From Hylemonella gracilis ATCC 19624 (GTDB taxonomy: Bacteria; Pseudomonadota; Gammaproteobacteria; Burkholderiales; Burkholderiaceae_C), in the NCBI RefSeq assembly GCF_000211835.1, contig NZ_AEGR01000081.1:1-55531 (forward strand): DNA of 55,531 nt. The letters run 5' to 3'. The notes under the pieces were generated by a model, which worked only from the letters and a program-made list of their open reading frames with translations, did not search any database and was not told the DNA's origin. Below are positions 1 through 10,389 of the stretch, one piece after another. The position numbers were made by a program, and so were the translations under genes. Numbering within the stretch: the stretch's first letter is position 1; every line of letters begins with the position of its first letter.

Positions 1-578
1 TCCACGATGACCACTTGCCGCGTCGCGCGGGGCGGGCTCGGCTGCTCCAGCGTGCGGCCATCGCTGAGCAGCCAGAGCCAGCCGTCGAACGCTGGCGCTT
101 GGGCGTGCCCGCTGCCCTGGGCCGCATGGGGCGCATGGCGCGCACGGGTGGCCGAGGTGGCGCGAGCAGCGCCGCAGACGCGTGAGGCGGCTTGCAGCAG
201 ACGGTCCGCCTCCGACAGGGCTTGGGCCAAGGGCGTGCCTCCGCCCCCGCCCAGGGGACGCAGGCGATGGCGGGCCGCTGACCGCACCGGCCCGGGGGGT
301 ATCAGCAGCTCCACGCCCCGGCCACCAAAACACAGCACGGCCACGTCGTCACCCTGGCGCGCGGCCTGCTCCAGCATCGCGGCCACCTGCCCCTTGGCCC
401 GGGCCAAGCGGCCCTGCTGGTGCATGGAGCCGGAGGTGTCGAGCACGATGCAGTGCAGCCGCGCGGCGCGCGCGGCCAGGGGGCGATGGCGCAGGTGCTG
501 GCGCCGCAGGGGCGCGGGGCCTTTGGCCAGCAAGGTCGGCAACCAGGCGATGGACGCGCCAGGCGCGCGCGTGCTCAT
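1..578 (-). CDS. VWA-domain (ChlD-like) chelatase subunit, C-terminus off window
   Basis: This is probably the metal-ion-dependent adhesion-site partner of the ChlI-like ATPase encoded just upstream, acting with CobN in cobalt insertion. The translated minus strand carries a VWA start: a hydrophobic strand, then LDTSGSM (MIDAS D-x-S-x-S) about 48 residues in, and later the strand RQVVIVD at the window edge. The gene runs off position 1, so length and C-terminus are unknown. I placed the start at ATG 578, which has a weak GAG upstream; an in-frame ATG at 614 is also possible. The reading frame differs from the upstream ATPase, from which it is separated by about 95 bp, so I treat them as two genes rather than one BchD-type fusion. 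The role is inferred from family and context. Confidence 0.75.
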   Translation of the reverse strand, partial: MSTRAPGASIAWLPTLLAKGPAPLRRQHLRHRPLAARAARLHCIVLDTSGSMHQQGRLARAKGQVAAMLEQAARQGDDVAVLCFGGRGVELLIPPGPVRSAARHRLRPLGGGGGTPLAQALSEADRLLQAASRVCGAARATSATRARHAPHAAQGSGHAQAPAFDGWLWLLSDGRTLEQPSPPRATRQVVIV

Positions 579-673
579 GGCGTGCTCGCTCACACGAGGT
601 CGTGCAGGTCGCATCGTGGCAAGAGGCCACCGCCCGCCGCCCGCCCCGCCTGGGACTGGGCGGCCGGGGTGGC

Positions 674-1891
674 CTAGGCTTTTTTTGCGGGCCACCCCGC
701 AATGCGCGGCGCCGCGACCATGCCGGCCGGCTGGGCGGGCAAGGCGCCCCAATCGCCGTTCGGCTTGGGATTGGGATTGGACCGCGCCCCCGAGTGGCCT
801 GCAGTGGACAGATGATCCTCGGCGGGGCCTGCGCCCTGCGACGGCTGACCAGGCGCGGAGGAAGCGGTAGTGGTAGCAGTGGCAGTGGCGGGGCCGCGTG
901 TCTGAGGACCTGCCGCATTGCGCTCGGCCGCGCGGGCGTGATTCGCCTGGTGCGCCTGATGCGCCAGAGGGTTCGCATCGGCCAGATCGGACGGATCAAG
1001 CCTGCGGTGCGCCAAGGCGAATTCGGCCACCGCGTCCACATCGGCCACCGTCACCGCGTCGCGCGCCTGCAGCGCGGCCAACGCGCGGGCGGCGCGCAGC
1101 ATGACGAGATCGGCGCGCAGGCCGTCCACGCCCGCGTGCAGCGCGCGGTCCGCGGCATGGCGCAGCACCTCGTCCGGCCACGCCAGGCGGGGCAAGGCGG
1201 CGCGGGCCGTGATCAAGGCGGCGCTCAAGGCCTGCTGCCGTGCCGCATGCTGGGCGATGAGCGCGGCGGGGTCGGCGTCGAAGTCCAGGCGCGCGCGCAG
1301 GATGGCGGCGCGCTGTGGTGCGTCCGTCGGGTTGTCCAATGTCACCGAGAGCCCAAAGCGGTCCAGCAGTTGGGGACGCAAGTCGCCCTCCTCCGGGTTC
1401 ATGGTGCCGACCAGCACGAAGCGCGCGGCGTGCTGGTGCGAGATGCCGTCGCGCTCCACGGTGTTGACGCCGCTGGCGGCCACGTCCAGCAGGGCGTCCA
1501 CCAAGGCATCGGCCAGCAGGTTGACTTCGTCCACGTACAGCACGCCCCCGTGGGCGCGGGCCACCAGGCCAGGCGCCAGGCGCAGCTGGCCGTCGCGCAG
1601 CACGTCTTCCACATTGAGCGTGCCCACCACCTGCTCCAAGCTGGCCGCCAGCGGCAGCGTCACGAAGGGCGCGCCGGGCAGCAAGGCCGCCAGCGCGCGC
1701 GCCGCGGTGGACTTGGCCGTGCCGCGCGGTCCGCTGATCAGCACGCCGCCAATGCCGGGGTCGATGGCGGCGAGTTGCAGGGCCAATTGCAGCCGGGGCT
1801 GCCCGATCAGCGCGGTGAAGGGGAAAGGCAGGCGCACGGCGGGCTCGGTCGCTGAACCCGGTGTGTGCGCGGATGCTTGCGGGGTGCTCAT
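674..1891 (-). CDS. ChlI-like AAA+ ATPase, putative cobaltochelatase subunit
   Basis: This is an AAA+ ATPase of the magnesium-chelatase I/D family, 405 aa. Visible motifs are Walker A GPRGTAKS (residues 54-61), Walker B VLYVDE (about 117-122), a sensor-1-like GTMNPEEG (162-169) and LLDRFG with an arginine near 178. After about residue 300 the protein becomes a low-complexity Ala/Pro/Gln/Asn tail. It overlaps the cobN stop by 4 bp (ATGA) and has an AGAAGGA ribosome site, so it is translationally coupled to cobN. CobS and CobT, the usual ATPase partners of aerobic CobN, are not in this window. The likely role is driving cobalt insertion into hydrogenobyrinate a,c-diamide with CobN and the downstream VWA protein. 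Magnesium chelatase is less likely because there is no bacteriochlorophyll context. Confidence 0.85.
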   Translation of the reverse strand: MSTPQASAHTPGSATEPAVRLPFPFTALIGQPRLQLALQLAAIDPGIGGVLISGPRGTAKSTAARALAALLPGAPFVTLPLAASLEQVVGTLNVEDVLRDGQLRLAPGLVARAHGGVLYVDEVNLLADALVDALLDVAASGVNTVERDGISHQHAARFVLVGTMNPEEGDLRPQLLDRFGLSVTLDNPTDAPQRAAILRARLDFDADPAALIAQHAARQQALSAALITARAALPRLAWPDEVLRHAADRALHAGVDGLRADLVMLRAARALAALQARDAVTVADVDAVAEFALAHRRLDPSDLADANPLAHQAHQANHARAAERNAAGPQTRGPATATATTTASSAPGQPSQGAGPAEDHLSTAGHSGARSNPNPKPNGDWGALPAQPAGMVAAPRIAGWPAKKA

Positions 1892-4800
1892 GGCAAAGGT
1901 CCTTCTCCGTGTTCTTCGAGGCGGCGCTCCAGCGCCAGCAAATGGTCTTCGATGCGCGCGCGGTGCTCACCGGGCTCGGCCCACAGGCCGCGCTGCATGG
2001 CTTCGAGCAGGCGTTCGCCGATGCCGCGCAAGGCGCCGGGGTTGTGCTGTTCCAGGAAGGCGCGGTTGGTGTCGTCGTGCAGGTAGGCCTCGGCCACGAG
2101 GGCGTACTGGTGGTCACCGACCACGCCGGTGGTGGCGTCGAAGGCGAACAGGTAATCCACCGTGGCGGCCATCTCGAAGGCGCCCTTGTAGCCGTGGCGG
2201 CGCACGCCTTCCAGCCACTTGGGGTTGACCGCGCGTGAACGCACCACGCGCGCCACCTCTTCGCCCAGCGTGCGGATGCGCGGCGCGCCGGGCACGCTGA
2301 AGTCGCCGTGGTAAAGCGCGGCCGCCTTGCCTGCGAGCTGCGCCACCGCCACGGCCATGCCGCCCTGGAACTGGTAGTAGTCGTCCGAGTCCAGCACATC
2401 GTGCTCGCGGTTGTCCTGGTTGTGCAGCACGGCGTCCAGGCCGCTCAGGCGCTGCTCGAAGCTGGCACGCGCGGGCACGCCATGGCCGCCGCCTTGGCCT
2501 TCCTGGTCTGGCCCGTGGCCTCGCCCATAGGCAAAGGCCCCCGCGCGCAGATAGGCTTGGGCCAGGTCGGCGCCATCGTTCCAGCGCCCGCTGGCCATCA
2601 GCTCTTGCAAGCCGGCGCCGTACCCGCCGGGACGCGGGCCGAAGACCCGCCAGGTCGCTTGGCGCTGCGCCGCCTCGGCGTCCATGCCCTGGGCCTGCGC
2701 CTGCGCGGCCTCGCGCCGGATGCGAACACGGATGGGGTTCACGTCGTCGGGCTCGTCGTCTTCGCTGATGGCGGCGACCGCGCGCACGGCGGTGTCGAAC
2801 AGATCGATCACGTTCGGAAAAGCGTCGCGGAAGAAGCCCGAGACCCGCAGCGTCACGTCCACGCGCGGGCGGTTGCGCACGGCCATGGGCAGCACCTCGA
2901 TGTCCACCACCCGGCTGCTGCCCGCCGCCCATTTGGGCCGCACGCCCAGCAAGGCAAAGGCCTGGGCGATGTCCTCGCCGCCCGTGCGCATGGTGCTGGT
3001 GCCCCAGACCGAGAGGCCCACTTGCCCTGGCATCACGCCGTGGTCTTGCAGATGGCGCTCGACCAGGCGCTCGGCCGCGGCGGCGCCCATGGCATAGGCG
3101 GTCGGCGTGGGCACGGCGCGCGTGTCCACCGAATAGAAATTGCGCCCCGTGGGCAGCACGTCGGGCCGTCCGCGCGAGGGCGCGCCACTGGGCCCGGCGG
3201 GCACGTGCCGCCCGTCCAGACCCGCCAGGCATTGCGCGATCTCCTCGGGGCCGCAGGCGTCCAGGCGCGAACGCAGCACGGCGCGCATGCGCTGCAGCAC
3301 GGGGGCGGTGTGCGGCCAGGGGCGCAGTTCATCGGCGCTGGCCTGCGCATCACCCAGCACATGGCACTGCACCAGCTCACGCGCGAGCAGTTCCAGCCGC
3401 TCGCGCGTGTGGCCGGCATGTCGCCAGGCTTCGCTGCTCACGGCTTGCAGCACGGCCGGGCGCGGTCCCTTCCAGGGTGTGGCCCATTCGGGGTTCAGGA
3501 CGTGGAAGCCGTCCAGGCCCTCCAGGCCCAGGTCGTGCGCCAGCGCCACCAGCAGGCTGCGCTGGCCCGGCGCGGTGCCCGAGGGGAAGCGCGCCAAGGC
3601 CACCAGCGTGTCGATGCGTTGGCGGCCCTGGGGTGAGCTGCCCAGGATGTGCAGGCCATCGCGAATCTGCGACTCCTTGATCTCGCAGAGGTAGGCGTCC
3701 AGGCGCCGCAGCAGCGCTTCGCGGCCCTCTTCATCGGTGCCGTTGTTGCTGTTGCTGGTGTTGCTGTTGTTGGCGGCTCCGGTGAAGCCCAGCTCGGTGT
3801 GCAGCCCCTCGCGCAGCACGTGGTCGAGGATGTCGTTGCGCAGGCGCTGGGCGCGGCGCGGGTCCAGCGCCAGGGCCTCGTAGTACTCGTCCATCTGGCG
3901 CTCCAGCGCCTGTAGCGGCCCGTAGGTCTCGGCGCGCGTCAGGGCCGGCATCAGGTGGTCAATGATCACGGCCTGCGCGCGGCGCTTGGCCTGGCTGCCC
4001 TCGCCCGGATCGTTGACGATGAAGGGGTAGAGATGCGGTAAGGGGCCCAGGATCGCGTCAGGCCAGCAGGCCGCGCCCAGGGCCACGCTCTTGCCGGGCA
4101 GCCACTCCAGGTTGCCGTGCTTGCCCACATGCACCACGGCGTCCACCGCGAACTGGCGGCGCAGCCAGAAGTAAAAGGCCAGGTAGCCGTGCGTGGGCAC
4201 GAGGTCGGCGTCGTGGTAGCTGGCGACCAAGTCCAGGTCGCGCCCACGCGCGGGCTGGATGCCCACGAACACGTTGCCCAGGCGCAGGCCCGCGACCATG
4301 AAACGGCCGCTGCGCACCATGGGGTCGTGCTCGGGTTCGCCCCAGAGCGCGTTGACCGCGTCGCGGCTGGCTACATCAAGGCGGTTGAAATCAGTCAGGT
4401 AGTCGGCCAGGGACAGGCTCTGCCCCGCCGGTCGGGCGTCATTCGCATCGAGGTTGTTGGTCACGCCCGCGACCAGGGCGGCGATCAGCGCGTCGCCGCT
4501 GTCGGGCAGGTCGCCTGTCGCGTATCCAGCACCTTGCATGGCGCGCAGCAGGGCCACGGTGGAGGCCGGGGTGTCCAGGCCCACGCCGTTGGCCAAGCGC
4601 GCGTCGTCGTTGGGATAGTTGGCGAGGATGAGGGCCACGCGTTTGTCCGCGTTCGGCTTGTCGCGCAAGACGCACCAGCGGCGCGCGAGTTCGGCCACGA
4701 AGGCGATGCGCTCGGGCTCAGGCTGGTAACGCGCCACGTCGACCTCGGTGCGCTCGCAACGCCAGGCCAGGCCCTTGAAGCTGATGGCGCGCGTGACGAT

Positions 4801-5790
4801 GCGGCCGTCCACCTCGGGCAGCACCACCTGCATGGCCAGGTCGCGCGGGCTCAGGCCGTGCGGGTCGGCCTGCCATTGCTCTTGGGCGCAGCCCGCGGTG
4901 ATGAGCTGCAATACCGGCGCGTCACCGGCCAATGCCTGGGTGCGCGCATCCAGCACGCCGTCGCCATCCGCCGCATCCAGGCTGCTCAAGGCGAAGCTGG
5001 TGGCGTTGAGCACCACGCCCGCGCGGTGTTGCCGCGCCAGCTCGCGCAGCAAGGACAGGCTGGTCGGGTTCTTGAGCGAGTCCACTGCCACCGCCAGGCT
5101 GTTGAGCCCGCGCTCGGACAGCGCGGCCTGCAAGGCCTCGAACACCGCCGTGTTGCCAGATTGCCAATGCGCGCGGTAGTACACCAGCAGCGCCATCGGT
5201 GCGCCATCGTGACTAGGCAGATCGGCCGCCGCGCCCTGGGGCGGCACCACGAGCGCGGGCGGCAGCGAGACGGGTGGCTCGGGCCGCTCCCCGATGCCAA
5301 ACACGGCATGGCCGATCAGGGCGTAGAAACTGCGCGCGTGGTCGGGCCCGCCTTCGCGCAGGCAGCGCCAGAGGTGGCGGCAGTCGTCGTGCGCGGCCGT
5401 GCTGCGCAAGAGCAATTGCAAGTCTTCGCCGAAGTCCCCCGAAAACAGGGCCAGCCATTGGCGTCGTGCACGGGCCTGTTCCTGCGCGCGCTCCACCAGA
5501 TAGGCCCAGTCACTGGCCGCGCCCAGGTGGTCAATCACCACCACGCGGGCGTGCCGCAGCACCTCGTCCACGTAGAGGTCCACCGACGCGGGCTGGCGCA
5601 GCCACATCAGGTTGGCCAGACGGACCGTCGGAAAATCGGCGGGCAAGGCCCGCGCCGCGTCGGCCAGCAAGGCCAGCGTGGTGTCGGCCGCGCTGAGCAC
5701 CACGATGTCGCCCGGCGTCTGGGCCACGCGCACCACGCCTTGGCCCCCGTCGTCGACGTGGCCGCCTGGGCGGGTGGAGAGCAGATGCAT
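1888..5790 (-). CDS. cobN: Cobaltochelatase large subunit CobN
   Basis: CobN is the porphyrin-binding, metal-inserting subunit of aerobic cobaltochelatase. It converts hydrogenobyrinic acid a,c-diamide to cob(II)yrinic acid a,c-diamide at the cost of ATP. The 1300-residue length fits the family, and the characteristic [15 protein letters not shown] block is present mid-protein, along with C-terminal segments such as [17 protein letters not shown]. It lies 33 bp downstream of cobW, the usual neighbour, and overlaps the ChlI-like gene by 4 bp. An Asn/Ser-rich stretch ([12 protein letters not shown], encoded near 3.75 kb) interrupts otherwise conserved sequence and is probably a surface loop. 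The start is ATG 5790; no strong ribosome site is visible. Confidence 0.95.
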   Translation of the reverse strand: MHLLSTRPGGHVDDGGQGVVRVAQTPGDIVVLSAADTTLALLADAARALPADFPTVRLANLMWLRQPASVDLYVDEVLRHARVVVIDHLGAASDWAYLVERAQEQARARRQWLALFSGDFGEDLQLLLRSTAAHDDCRHLWRCLREGGPDHARSFYALIGHAVFGIGERPEPPVSLPPALVVPPQGAAADLPSHDGAPMALLVYYRAHWQSGNTAVFEALQAALSERGLNSLAVAVDSLKNPTSLSLLRELARQHRAGVVLNATSFALSSLDAADGDGVLDARTQALAGDAPVLQLITAGCAQEQWQADPHGLSPRDLAMQVVLPEVDGRIVTRAISFKGLAWRCERTEVDVARYQPEPERIAFVAELARRWCVLRDKPNADKRVALILANYPNDDARLANGVGLDTPASTVALLRAMQGAGYATGDLPDSGDALIAALVAGVTNNLDANDARPAGQSLSLADYLTDFNRLDVASRDAVNALWGEPEHDPMVRSGRFMVAGLRLGNVFVGIQPARGRDLDLVASYHDADLVPTHGYLAFYFWLRRQFAVDAVVHVGKHGNLEWLPGKSVALGAACWPDAILGPLPHLYPFIVNDPGEGSQAKRRAQAVIIDHLMPALTRAETYGPLQALERQMDEYYEALALDPRRAQRLRNDILDHVLREGLHTELGFTGAANNSNTSNSNNGTDEEGREALLRRLDAYLCEIKESQIRDGLHILGSSPQGRQRIDTLVALARFPSGTAPGQRSLLVALAHDLGLEGLDGFHVLNPEWATPWKGPRPAVLQAVSSEAWRHAGHTRERLELLARELVQCHVLGDAQASADELRPWPHTAPVLQRMRAVLRSRLDACGPEEIAQCLAGLDGRHVPAGPSGAPSRGRPDVLPTGRNFYSVDTRAVPTPTAYAMGAAAAERLVERHLQDHGVMPGQVGLSVWGTSTMRTGGEDIAQAFALLGVRPKWAAGSSRVVDIEVLPMAVRNRPRVDVTLRVSGFFRDAFPNVIDLFDTAVRAVAAISEDDEPDDVNPIRVRIRREAAQAQAQGMDAEAAQRQATWRVFGPRPGGYGAGLQELMASGRWNDGADLAQAYLRAGAFAYGRGHGPDQEGQGGGHGVPARASFEQRLSGLDAVLHNQDNREHDVLDSDDYYQFQGGMAVAVAQLAGKAAALYHGDFSVPGAPRIRTLGEEVARVVRSRAVNPKWLEGVRRHGYKGAFEMAATVDYLFAFDATTGVVGDHQYALVAEAYLHDDTNRAFLEQHNPGALRGIGERLLEAMQRGLWAEPGEHRARIEDHLLALERRLEEHGEGPLP

Positions 5791-5823
5791 GAGAGATTGA
5801 TCCGGGTGCGTGGGACCGCGCGC

Positions 5824-6885
5824 TCACGCGGTCACGGGCGCGGCCAGTGCCGCTTCCAGCTCGGCCTGAAGCGAGGCTTCGTCCAGCGCCGAACCAATCA
5901 AAACCAGGTGTGACTGACGGTTCTCGCCGAAACTCCAGGGCCGGTCGAAATAGCTGTCAAACCGCGTTCCCACGCCCTGCACCACCAGGCGCATGGTCGC
6001 GTTCGGCAAGGCCACGAAGCCCTTCACACGGTAGATCTCGTGACGCGCCACCAGCGCCTGCAAGGCCTCCAGCAGCTGTTCGCGGCTGGGGACGTCCAGC
6101 GCCACCTGCACCGAGTCAAAGGCATCGTGGTCGTGGTCCTCTTCGTCGTCGTGGTGGGTCTTGCGCTGGTCGATCTGGTCTTCCACCGCGCGCTTCAAAC
6201 CCAGCAGCACGTCGATGTCGACACGGCCGTGCTGGGCATGCACCAGCTTCACGCCGGGCAGGGTTTCGGCGCGGATGGCGGCCTCAACGCGGGCCAGTTC
6301 CTCGGCACCGAGGCCATCGGTCTTGTGCACCACCACCAGATCGGCGGTAGCCAGCTGGTCTTCGAACAGCTCGTGCAAGGGCGAGTCATGGTCCAGGTTC
6401 TCGTCGGCGCGGCGCTGGGCGTCCACGGCCACGGGGTCGTCGGCGAAATCGCCCGCGGCGACGGCGGGCGCGTCCACCACGGTGACGACGGCGTCCACCG
6501 TGAAGGTGTTGCGCAGGGCGGGCCACTGGAAGGCCTGCACCAGGGGCTTGGGCAGGGCCAGGCCCGAGGTCTCGATGACGAGGTGGTCGATCTGGTCGCG
6601 GCGCGCGGCCAGCTGCTCCATCACGGGCGCGAACTCTTCCTGCACGGTGCAGCACAGGCAGCCATTGGCCAGCTCGTAGAGCTGGCCGTTGTCCTGACCG
6701 TTCTCATCGCAGCCGATGCCGCAGCCGCGCATGATTTCGCCGTCGATGCCCAGTTCACCGAACTCATTGACGATGACCGCGATGCGGCGGCCCTGGGCGT
6801 TGGCCAGCAGGTGACGCAGCAGCGTCGTCTTGCCGCTGCCGAGGAAGCCGGTGACGATGGTGGCGGGTATTTTTCGAGATGGCAT
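5824..6885 (-). CDS. cobW: CobW family GTPase / metallochaperone
   Basis: CobW is a G3E P-loop GTPase thought to deliver cobalt to CobN. From ATG 6885 (353 aa) it shows Walker A GFLGSGKTT (about residues 13-20), the metal-site motif CLCC (about 76-79), the GTPase motif HKTD in place of NKxD, and a His/Asp-rich loop (HHDDEEDHDHD) typical of the family. AAGGA lies 8 nt before ATG 6885, so I prefer this to the GTG two codons upstream. It sits directly upstream of cobN. The 48 bp between it and the BtuF-like gene hold an AT-rich patch but no clear promoter. Confidence 0.93.
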   Translation of the reverse strand: MPSRKIPATIVTGFLGSGKTTLLRHLLANAQGRRIAVIVNEFGELGIDGEIMRGCGIGCDENGQDNGQLYELANGCLCCTVQEEFAPVMEQLAARRDQIDHLVIETSGLALPKPLVQAFQWPALRNTFTVDAVVTVVDAPAVAAGDFADDPVAVDAQRRADENLDHDSPLHELFEDQLATADLVVVHKTDGLGAEELARVEAAIRAETLPGVKLVHAQHGRVDIDVLLGLKRAVEDQIDQRKTHHDDEEDHDHDAFDSVQVALDVPSREQLLEALQALVARHEIYRVKGFVALPNATMRLVVQGVGTRFDSYFDRPWSFGENRQSHLVLIGSALDEASLQAELEAALAAPVTA

Positions 6886-6939
6886 GCGCACAGTCCTTGA
6901 ATTAAAAAATGTCAGCGAAGGTTGAGGTATTTCGGCGCG

Positions 6940-7815
6940 CTACTCACGCGGGGGCAAGGCCATGAGGCAATCGACCAGCATCTGCGCGGCTTCGCCCAAG
7001 CGCGGGCCGGGGCGCGAGAGCAGGTCCATGCGGTCCGCGTCCAGCAGGCACAACTGCTGCTGGCGCAGGGCGGGCAAGGCGCTCCAGCCTGGGCGGTCCG
7101 CCGCGTGGGCCAGCGTGGCGCGCGGGCCGATGATGAGGTCCGGCGGCTTGCGCAGCAGCAGCTCGGGGTTGATGCGGGGGAACAATCCCAGCTCGCCCCC
7201 CACCACATTGACCAGACCCAGCCGGGCCACGGTCTCGCCGATGAAGCTCTTGTCGCTGGCGGCCGATCCGGGCGCCACTTCGACGTAGACGGAACGCCCG
7301 CGCAGCGCGGCGGGCAAGCGCGCGGCGGCCGCGGCCAGCTCGGCGTCGATGCGCGCCACCAGCTCGGCGGCGCGGTCCGGCTCGCCCAGGGCCTCGCCCA
7401 ACTTGAGCAACATCCGCTTGAGGTCGGCGTGGGTGCGGCCATCCAGCGTCAGCACGGGCACGCCCAAGGCCTGAAGTCGTTCGCCCGCGCGGCTGCGCGG
7501 CCCCAGCAGCACCATGTCGGGCCGCAAGGCGACGATGCCTTCGATGTCCGCGTCCTCCAGCCCACCCATCCGGGGCAGCGGCAACACGCTGAGGGGCCAG
7601 CTCGAATGGCGGTCGGCACCCACGAGCTGCGCGCAGTGCCCCAGAGCGCAGACGGACTCGGTCAGCGAAGGCGCGAGCGTGACGATGCGCTGCGGCGGCT
7701 GGGCCGAGGCCACGCACGACAGCAGGCTCCAGGCCGCCACCGAGGACAGGCGGGACAGTCTGAAACGCGTGGGGGGCAGCGCAGCACACGCAGTGGCCAG
7801 CGTGGGGGCGAACAT
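6940..7815 (-). CDS. BtuF-like periplasmic cobalamin-binding protein (second copy)
   Basis: This is a helical-backbone metal receptor, class III ABC solute-binding family (PF01497), 291 aa. A signal peptide precedes the mature start near QPPQRIVTLAPSLTESVCALG. It closely resembles the btuF at 18351-19298, sharing PSLTESVCALG, ALRPD and FIGETVARLG/FIGETLARLG. Unlike that copy it has no permease or ATPase beside it and sits between cobO and cobW. The start ATG 7815 lies 4 bp after the cobO stop; an upstream in-frame extension would overlap cobO and lacks signal-peptide character. It probably shares the BtuCD of the other copy or binds a different corrinoid. Specificity cannot be read from the sequence. 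Confidence 0.85.
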   Translation of the reverse strand: MFAPTLATACAALPPTRFRLSRLSSVAAWSLLSCVASAQPPQRIVTLAPSLTESVCALGHCAQLVGADRHSSWPLSVLPLPRMGGLEDADIEGIVALRPDMVLLGPRSRAGERLQALGVPVLTLDGRTHADLKRMLLKLGEALGEPDRAAELVARIDAELAAAAARLPAALRGRSVYVEVAPGSAASDKSFIGETVARLGLVNVVGGELGLFPRINPELLLRKPPDLIIGPRATLAHAADRPGWSALPALRQQQLCLLDADRMDLLSRPGPRLGEAAQMLVDCLMALPPRE

Positions 7816-7819
7816 GTCC

Positions 7820-8389
7820 CTAGTCCTCGATGCCGCGCTGCGCCGGCACACCCGCGTTGAAGTGGTGCTTGATGAGGGTCATCTCGGTCACGGTGTCGGC
7901 CAGTTCCACCACCTCCGCGGGCGCGTTGCGCCCCGTCAACACCACGTGCACATGCGCCGGCCGCTCGCGCAGGCAGGCAAGAACGGACTCCAGCGCAATC
8001 CACCCATAGCGCAGCGGGTACATGATCTCGTCGAGCACCACCATGAAGTGCTCACCCGCGCGGATCGTGGCCTCGGCCTTGGCCCAGCCTTCTTGCGCCA
8101 ACTGGGCCGAGTGGTCCAGATCGCGGCTCTTCCAACTGAAGCCGTCGCCCAGGCCTTCGATGGGGATGCCCAGCTGCTCGAACAAGCGGTGTTCGCCAAA
8201 GCGGGCCGTCGGCACTTTCATGAACTGGTAGACCTTGACGGCCTTGCCGCGGCCATGCGCGCGCAAGGCCAGGCCGAAGGCGGCGGTGCTCTTGCCCTTG
8301 CCGGTGCCGGTGTGCACCAGCACCAGGCCCCGGCGTTCGCCCTGGGGCTTGGGGGTGTCGCGGTGGATGGGAGGGGTTTCAATCTGCAT
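7820..8389 (-). CDS. cobO: Cob(I)yrinic acid a,c-diamide adenosyltransferase
   Basis: CobO (BtuR/CobA family) transfers the 5'-deoxyadenosyl group from ATP to the reduced cobalt of corrinoids. The 189-aa protein has the family P-loop HTGTGKGKS (about residues 26-34), then FGLALRAHGRG, VYQFMKV and the late VLDEIMYPLRYG and VVLTGRNAP segments. The ATG at 8389 fits family length; it overlaps the cobF 3' end by 11 bp. The stop at 7820 lies 4 bp before the BtuF-like start. Confidence 0.95.
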   Translation of the reverse strand: MQIETPPIHRDTPKPQGERRGLVLVHTGTGKGKSTAAFGLALRAHGRGKAVKVYQFMKVPTARFGEHRLFEQLGIPIEGLGDGFSWKSRDLDHSAQLAQEGWAKAEATIRAGEHFMVVLDEIMYPLRYGWIALESVLACLRERPAHVHVVLTGRNAPAEVVELADTVTEMTLIKHHFNAGVPAQRGIED

Positions 8390-9161
8390 GGTGTTCAACG
8401 GTGTTGCGTGCCCGCCTGAGCAGGTAGGTGTCCATGAGCCAGCCGTGCCGCGCGCGCGCTTGCTCCCGCTCCCGCACGATGGTAGCGGACACCTCGGCCA
8501 GCGGACCGCTGATGCACAGCTGGTGCGGCATGCCCAGGAAGGCGCCCCACCAGATGTGCAGGCCCACGGGGTCCAAGTGCTGGAAGGACCCCTGCCCGTC
8601 GAGCAGCACGGCCACGGTTTCGGCGCTGGCGGGCCAGCCATCGGCGCGCAACTGGCGTCCGGTGGTGATCAGCACCGGCGCGTTGATCTCGTTGAGCGGG
8701 ATGGCGTGCGCCGCCGTCAGCGCCTGCAGCGCGGTGATGCCCGGCACCACCGTGACGGACAGGTCCACGCGCGAGGCCAGGCGCTGGGCGATGCGCAAGG
8801 TGCTGTCGTAGAGCGAGGGGTCCCCCCAGACCAGCAAGGCCACGGCGCCGCCTTCGGGCAGGTGACGCGCGATGGTGTCCAGCCAGACCTGGGCAATCGC
8901 GTCGTGCCAGCGGTCCACCGCGCCCAGGTAATCCGTCTCGCCTCCTTGGCGTACCGGCATGTCGAACGGGGCCAGCACCGCGGCGCCGGGCGGCAGCAGT
9001 TCGCGGCACAGGCTCAGGCGCAGATCGGCCAGGTCCGCCTTGTCCGCGCCCTTGCGCGGCACCAGCACCAGCTGCGCGCGGCGCAGCGCCGCCACGCCTT
9101 GAAGGGTGATGTGATCGGGGTGGCCCGCGCCCATACCGATCAGGCTGAGGTGGACTTTCAT
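8379..9161 (-). CDS. cobF: Precorrin-6A synthase (deacetylating) CobF
   Basis: CobF methylates C1 of precorrin-5 and releases acetate to give precorrin-6A, a step specific to the aerobic pathway. The 260-aa sequence has the SAM-dependent tetrapyrrole methyltransferase layout: an N-terminal glycine-rich loop ([15 protein letters not shown]-like), [12 protein letters not shown], and [10 protein letters not shown]. The ATG at 9161 overlaps the cobM stop by 4 bp. Longer in-frame extensions run through cobM in another frame and are artefacts. Confidence 0.94.
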   Translation of the reverse strand: MKVHLSLIGMGAGHPDHITLQGVAALRRAQLVLVPRKGADKADLADLRLSLCRELLPPGAAVLAPFDMPVRQGGETDYLGAVDRWHDAIAQVWLDTIARHLPEGGAVALLVWGDPSLYDSTLRIAQRLASRVDLSVTVVPGITALQALTAAHAIPLNEINAPVLITTGRQLRADGWPASAETVAVLLDGQGSFQHLDPVGLHIWWGAFLGMPHQLCISGPLAEVSATIVREREQARARHGWLMDTYLLRRARNTVEHHAD

Positions 9162-9943
9162 TCGCCCTCCTCGGGGAAACGCGGCACCGGGCCCAGCGGG
9201 CGGTAGCGGCGGTCGTAGTCCGCCGCATAGAGGCGGCTGTGGCCGAAATCCACCGCCCCCAGGTTGCGCCCCACCAGGATCAGCGCGGTGCGGTCGATCT
9301 CTGGCGCGATGGCGGCTTCGATCATCGCCAGGCTCGCGCGCACCACCCGCTCGTCGGGCCAGCTGGCGCGCCAGACCACGGCCACTGGACAGTCGGCTCC
9401 ATAGTGCGGCAGCAAGTCCTTCACCACGCGCGGCAAGACGTGAATGGACAGGTGGATCGCCAGCGTGGCCCCCGTGCGCGCGAAGTTCGCCAGGGCCTCC
9501 CCTTCGGGCATGGGGGAAGCACGGCCGCTGGTGCGCGTGAGCACCACCGACTGGCTCATGCCCGGCAGCGTCAGCTCGGCACCGAGCGTGGCGGCGGCCG
9601 CGGCGAACGAGGGCACACCGGGTGTGACGGTGTAGGGAATGCCAGCCTCGCGCAGGGCCCGCATCTGCTCGCCCAGGGCCGACCAGACCGACAGGTCGCC
9701 CGAGTGCAGTCGGGCCACGTCCTGCCCGCGCGCGTGGGCCTGGCGCATCTCTTGCACGATCTGCTCCAGCGACAACGGTGCGGTGTTGACGATGCGCACG
9801 CCGAGCGGGCAATGGGCGAGCACGCCTTCGGGCACGAGCGACCCGGCGTACAGGCACACCGGGCTGGCGGCGATGAGGTCGCGGCCACGCAGGGTGAGCA
9901 GATCGGGAGCGCCGGGTCCGGCACCGATGAAGTGGATGGTCAT
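9158..9943 (-). CDS. cobM: Precorrin-4 C11-methyltransferase CobM
   Basis: CobM methylates C11 of precorrin-4 to form precorrin-5. The 261-aa protein shows [16 protein letters not shown] at the N-terminus, the SAM-site loop [14 protein letters not shown], and [12 protein letters not shown], all typical of the CobM/CbiF branch. Start and stop each overlap the neighbour by 4 bp (cobE upstream, cobF downstream), so the block is translationally coupled. Confidence 0.95.
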   Translation of the reverse strand: MTIHFIGAGPGAPDLLTLRGRDLIAASPVCLYAGSLVPEGVLAHCPLGVRIVNTAPLSLEQIVQEMRQAHARGQDVARLHSGDLSVWSALGEQMRALREAGIPYTVTPGVPSFAAAAATLGAELTLPGMSQSVVLTRTSGRASPMPEGEALANFARTGATLAIHLSIHVLPRVVKDLLPHYGADCPVAVVWRASWPDERVVRASLAMIEAAIAPEIDRTALILVGRNLGAVDFGHSRLYAADYDRRYRPLGPVPRFPEEGE

Positions 9944-10389
9944 GGGGTCGGGGGCTCGGACGAAGGGTCGGCGATGGCGATGGCGGCCGTGGCGCTGCCA
10001 TCGGCGCTGACGTGGCGGCCACCGGCCAGCACCGCTGCGGGACCGGCGGCAGCCAGGGCCGCAGCTTCGGCCACGCTGCGTGCGCCATAACGCGCGGGCA
10101 CATGGGCGCTGGGCCGCGCGGCCTGCAAGGGCAACTGGTCAAGCGCCACGGCACGCAGCGGCAAAGCCGATTCGCGGGCCAGTTGCAGCAGGGCCGGGTG
10201 CTCGCATTTGTCGGCCGCGCTGGCCAGCGCGCACAGCCTCAGCGGCGCCCCGACCTGCTGCCCGGCCTCGGCCAGAGCCACGGACAGGACCTGGCGCAAG
10301 GCCTGCACACTGGCCTGCTGACGCAGACCGATGCCAGCGATCACGTGGGTCACTTCGGTCAGTTCGGTCACATGGGTCCGGACGGTCAC
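9940..10389 (-). CDS. cobE: CobE / CbiG C-terminal-like protein
   Basis: This is a small protein (149 aa) resembling CobE, which corresponds to the C-terminal domain of CbiG. The core is [12 protein letters not shown] near the start, then [16 protein letters not shown] and [10 protein letters not shown]. In the aerobic pathway the precise biochemical role of CobE is uncertain; the gene is usually found beside cobL/cobM. The likely start is GTG 10389, which overlaps the cobL stop as GTGA. No ATG fits the N-terminal alignment, and upstream in-frame sequence lies inside cobL. Confidence 0.85.
   Translation of the reverse strand: MTVRTHVTELTEVTHVIAGIGLRQQASVQALRQVLSVALAEAGQQVGAPLRLCALASAADKCEHPALLQLARESALPLRAVALDQLPLQAARPSAHVPARYGARSVAEAAALAAAGPAAVLAGGRHVSADGSATAAIAIADPSSEPPTP

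Noticed and set aside
578-674. Frameshift splitting a BchD-type fusion into ChlI-like and VWA parts
   Set aside because: Both parts have reasonable starts and a 95-bp spacer, and the separate-gene arrangement is known in CobN loci. A frameshift cannot be excluded without reads or relatives.
182-1855. Long plus-strand open frame opposite the ChlI/VWA genes
   Set aside because: Composition is that of a GC-biased complement (Arg/Ala/Gly/His-rich), without domains, while the minus strand holds recognisable motifs.
4117-5913. 598-codon plus-strand open frame opposite cobN
   Set aside because: It is the antisense shadow of a conserved 1300-aa protein; no motif or ribosome site is seen.
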